A DNA stretch of 6,442 nucleotides from Candidatus Zixiibacteriota bacterium (lineage in GTDB: Bacteria > Zixibacteria > MSB-5A5 > GN15 > PGXB01): assembly GCA_024230695.1 (NCBI GenBank), contig JAAERC010000923.1, forward strand, positions 1 to 6,442, in the 5' to 3' direction. Under the pieces are notes generated by a model. It searched no databases, was not told the origin of the DNA, and saw only the letters and a list, made by a program, of their open reading frames with translations. The position numbers and the translations under genes are program-made. Shown piece after piece: positions 4,873 to 6,442 of the stretch (position 1 is its first letter; each line of letters begins with the position of its first letter).

Positions 4873-5622
4873 TTATTGGGTGGCGGCGTGGATCGAATCG
4901 CGTTCGGTTACAATAATCGAACCGAATTTCCCTGTGAAATCTAATTTGGAGATAGAATTTGCCAGACCATCGGGAAAAACCGTCGGAATTGATGTGCCCG
5001 GAATCGGTGAATCTTTGTAGCCATAGACATAGATATAATACCAGCCAGTGTCAAGCTCACCGGATGGTAATGCGAATGCATCAGTATCAAATGTCGCTGA
5101 TGTAACTCCTGAAGTCACAAATGCTGAGTAACCGGCATTATTATATATATCATCAGTTTTGGTCGCTGAGTAAATATAGCCGTCAACATTTGTCGGTGTC
5201 GACCATTCCAGTTGAACCAAATTGCCCGGCGTTAATGGGGCGTCCCCGGCGGGGATTTTTGATGTGATCTCAAAATCAGATGCAATAGAAAACATCACCG
5301 AATCTGCGAATAGAGTCGAATCAACAAGATGCAGATAATGGTTCCCGACCGAAAGATGTTCAATGGAATCAAATATTTTTATGTAGTAACCTCCAGAATA
5401 TGATAACGTGTCGTTACCAATATAAAGAATCGCATTGGAAAGGGTCGAATCGTCTTTACTGAATATCACTTTGATACTGAGTTGGTCCATATCGAGACTT
5501 TTTATGATAGCACCGCTGAGATAATAACCTTCTGTGGTTTCTGAAGGTGTAATAACAGAATCGCAGGCGCAAAAAAGAGCCAGCGAAATCAGTAATGTCG
5601 AAAAAATAATTAGTTTGAACAT
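4873..5622 (-). CDS. Predicted lipoprotein with Ig/FN3-like beta domains, unknown function
   Basis: I do not recognise a named family. The chosen ATG (5620-5622) gives 249 residues; an in-frame TTG at 5629-5631 would add three residues but has no better start context, and neither has an SD. Residues 1-19 are a hydrophobic signal (MFKLIIFSTLLISLALFCA) ending in a slightly atypical lipobox FCAC, so Cys20 is the probable lipidation site, followed by Asp. The mature protein is all-beta in character: a first unit around 34-115 (SIKVIFS, ILYIG, YYIKIFDS, HYLHLVDS) and a second around 117-205 that resembles a fibronectin III/Ig fold (PGNLVQLEWSTP, then GYIYSATKTDD, then GWYYIYVYGYKDSP). Only the signal region has cysteines. 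Such proteins are usually outer-membrane anchored binding modules. It is divergently placed from the ECF sigma gene, with about 425 bp between, and is probably monocistronic. Confidence 0.8.
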   Translation of the reverse strand: MFKLIIFSTLLISLALFCACDSVITPSETTEGYYLSGAIIKSLDMDQLSIKVIFSKDDSTLSNAILYIGNDTLSYSGGYYIKIFDSIEHLSVGNHYLHLVDSTLFADSVMFSIASDFEITSKIPAGDAPLTPGNLVQLEWSTPTNVDGYIYSATKTDDIYNNAGYSAFVTSGVTSATFDTDAFALPSGELDTGWYYIYVYGYKDSPIPGTSIPTVFPDGLANSISKLDFTGKFGSIIVTERDSIHAATQ

Positions 5623-5716
5623 AATATTCAATATTTCGGTAGTTTCTCTTTATTTCTTAATATAGAAATATTTATTGATAGAATTAATAAAATATTCAAA
5701 TAATGATGGTTTTGAT

Positions 5717-5732
5717 CACTATATGTATAGTG
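5717..5732. promoter_or_regulatory. Operator-like palindrome upstream of the lipoprotein gene
   Basis: CACTATATGTATAGTG has perfect 7-bp arms about a 2-bp centre, 95-110 bp upstream of the lipoprotein ATG. The symmetry and size fit a homodimeric repressor or activator site. No identity for the regulator can be given. Confidence 0.45.
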
Positions 5733-5776
5733 GACTAATATAATCTATAATATAATTTGTGATTATGGTGTAATGT

Positions 5777-5809
5777 CTATTGTACCATGTGGTTAGAGTG
5801 CCTATTGTA
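5777..5809. repeat. Pair of CTATTGTA direct repeats
   Basis: CTATTGTA occurs at 5777-5784 and 5802-5809, 25 bp apart, both in the same orientation. Read on the minus strand each contains TACAAT, a fair -10 box, but no -35 partner is properly spaced. Could be tandem regulator sites or chance. Confidence 0.3.
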
Positions 5810-5875
5810 TCTCGAGTGGCAAAAAATTGTCATTATATGCTTGTATAATCCGGAAAATATATTAAATTAATGAGG

Positions 5876-5921
5876 AAGGTAAGTTTTAGGGCAGTCCAGC
5901 TGATTAGGGGGAACTTACTTT
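5876..5921 (+). repeat. Long-range inverted repeat I upstream of the sigma gene
   Basis: AAGGTAAGTT (5876-5885) and AACTTACTTT (5912-5921) can form ten base pairs including one G-U, enclosing 26 bases with a CAG...CTG core. No T-tract of useful length follows, so this is a structured region rather than a clear terminator. Confidence 0.45.
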
Positions 5922-5928
5922 TGACCGC

Positions 5929-5959
5929 ATATTTATTATGTAACCGTTCTAATAAATAT
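5929..5959 (+). repeat. Inverted repeat II upstream of the sigma gene
   Basis: ATATTTATTA (5929-5938) and TAATAAATAT (5950-5959) are perfect 10-bp arms around an 11-base loop. It lies eight bases after inverted repeat I and ten bases before the GGAAC box, so it may be a binding site upstream of the promoter or part of a longer leader. Confidence 0.5.
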
Positions 5960-5968
5960 ATATTGCAT

Positions 5969-5994
5969 GGAACAAAGAAAGGGTCGGCGATGTT
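5969..5994 (+). promoter_or_regulatory. SigR/SigH-type ECF promoter, probable autoregulation
   Basis: GGAAC (5969-5973) is followed after exactly 18 bases by GTT (5992-5994). Streptomyces SigR and mycobacterial SigH recognise GGAAY/GGGAAT-N18-GTT and control their own operons. The gene directly downstream encodes a sigma factor of that type, so the element is a good candidate for a self-activating promoter with transcription start near 6000. Confidence 0.5.
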
Positions 5995-6026
5995 ATATAA
6001 GGTCGAAGAGGCTGATTACCCGACCC
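5981..6026 (+). promoter_or_regulatory. Mutually exclusive hairpins in the sigma-factor leader
   Basis: The 3' arm CCGACCC (6020-6026) can pair with GGGTCGG (5981-5987; 7 perfect GC-rich pairs, 32-base loop) or its CGACC part with GGTCG (6001-6005; 5 pairs, 15-base loop). The two pairings exclude each other. The SD AAGGG starts ten bases later. A transcript starting near 6000 contains only the shorter hairpin, at its very 5' end; one from an upstream promoter can form the longer one. Confidence 0.4.
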
Positions 6027-6047
6027 GGATAGTTTAAGGGAATTTTT

Positions 6048-6442
6048 ATGAACGATCGGATGTCGGGCGACAACGAAAACAAACGGAGATTTGAAGCGGA
6101 AGCTTTGATTCATCTTGACACGCTTTTGCGCACTGCCCTGAGAATGACCAAAAATGAGGGTGATGCCAGTGATTTGGTTCAGGATACATTTCTCAAGGCT
6201 TATCGTTTCTGGGACAAATTTGAGGAAGGTTCAAATTGCCGGGCATGGTTATTTAAAATAATGACTAATCTATTTATTAATAATTACCGAGCCAAAACTC
6301 GCGAACCGCAAATAGTAGATATTGCGGATGTTGATGATGACTTTCTTTTTGGTCATCTCTCGGCATTGGGACCGGCAGATAGTCCTGAAAAGCACTTTTT
6401 TAACAAGGTTTTTGATGATGATGTAAAAGCGGCGATTGATGA
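6048..6442 (+). CDS. ECF RNA polymerase sigma factor, SigR/SigH-like, N-terminal part (cut by window edge)
   Basis: ECF sigma factors direct RNA polymerase to stress or envelope regulons and are usually held by a co-encoded anti-sigma factor. The visible 131 residues contain sigma region 2: RFEAEALIHLDTLLRTALRMT (15-34, region 2.1), DASDLVQDTFLKAYRFW (39-55, region 2.2 and core binding) and FEEGSNCRAWLFKIMTNLFINNYR (58-81, regions 2.3-2.4, promoter melting and -10 recognition). The tail TREPQ (84-88) and the whole block are closest, from memory, to Streptomyces SigR and mycobacterial SigH, which respond to thiol oxidation through a zinc anti-sigma factor. A linker follows (89-122), and region 4 is just beginning (DDDVKAAID) at the window end. 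ATG 6048-6050 has AAGGG seven bases upstream. A zinc-binding anti-sigma gene would be expected just beyond position 6442. No signs of disruption. Confidence 0.93.
   Translation, partial: MNDRMSGDNENKRRFEAEALIHLDTLLRTALRMTKNEGDASDLVQDTFLKAYRFWDKFEEGSNCRAWLFKIMTNLFINNYRAKTREPQIVDIADVDDDFLFGHLSALGPADSPEKHFFNKVFDDDVKAAID

Larger units (their letters stand above)
5623..6047. other. Divergent intergenic region between the lipoprotein and sigma-factor genes
   Basis: This 425-bp stretch has no convincing gene. The part next to the lipoprotein (5623-5760) is very AT-rich and should contain its promoter, but no box pair stands out. Around 5717-5809 lie a 16-bp palindrome and a pair of 8-bp direct repeats. 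From 5876 to 6026 there are three consecutive inverted repeats and an ECF-type promoter motif leading into the sigma gene. A 55-codon ORF at 5870-6037 is discussed among the findings and not called as a gene. Confidence 0.7.

Noticed and set aside
5827..5849. TTGTCA and TATAAT as a housekeeping promoter for the sigma gene
   Set aside because: The boxes are separated by only 11 bases, too short for sigma-70 recognition, and no better -35 lies 16-18 bases before TATAAT.
5910..5932. GGAACTT at 5910 as a second ECF -35 box
   Set aside because: No GTT or TCAAA-like -10 partner occurs at the right distance, and the bases are already part of inverted repeat I.

Overview
The window holds seven protein-coding genes. 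Six lie on the minus strand and one, at the right edge, on the plus strand. The first (an EF-G) and last (an ECF sigma factor) are cut by the window ends. Three of the minus-strand products are exported: two lipoproteins and one with a signal peptide and a single Cys-containing dockerin-like repeat (GDVNCD...EPC). That export load, the dockerin tag and the poor or absent Shine-Dalgarno (SD) sites on several genes fit an uncultivated Gram-negative bacterium of the FCB-like candidate phyla. Zixibacteria is my best guess, but this is inference; no rRNA or marker phylogeny is possible here.

Layout. Positions 1-529 (minus): N-terminal 176 residues of translation elongation factor G, with a good sigma-70 promoter at 604-631. 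733-1446 (minus): lipoprotein with a CBM9-like domain. 1595-2008 (minus): DUF3795-type protein with 16 cysteines. 2056-2394 (minus): small three-helix membrane protein whose ATG overlaps the stop codon of murQ (2391-3329, minus; MurNAc-6-phosphate etherase of peptidoglycan recycling). 3330-3596: a 30-bp direct repeat in two copies 143 bp apart, bracketing several hairpins, then a strong intrinsic terminator for the next gene. 3597-4616 (minus): secreted protein combining a dockerin-like repeat, a YadA-head-like beta-roll and a phage tail-collar domain, with its own near-consensus promoter. 4873-5622 (minus): lipoprotein with Ig/FN3-like beta domains. 5623-6047: divergent regulatory region rich in inverted repeats. 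6048-6442 (plus): SigR-like ECF sigma factor, truncated.

The genes do not form one pathway. The clearest functional links are murQ with its translationally coupled membrane gene, and the sigma factor with a GGAAC-N18-GTT element upstream that matches the known promoter type of SigR/SigH sigma factors, which suggests autoregulation. The most unusual items are the three-part fibre-like secreted protein at 3597-4616 and the structured, possibly switch-like leader of the sigma gene. No CRISPR array, tRNA, rRNA or insertion sequence was seen.
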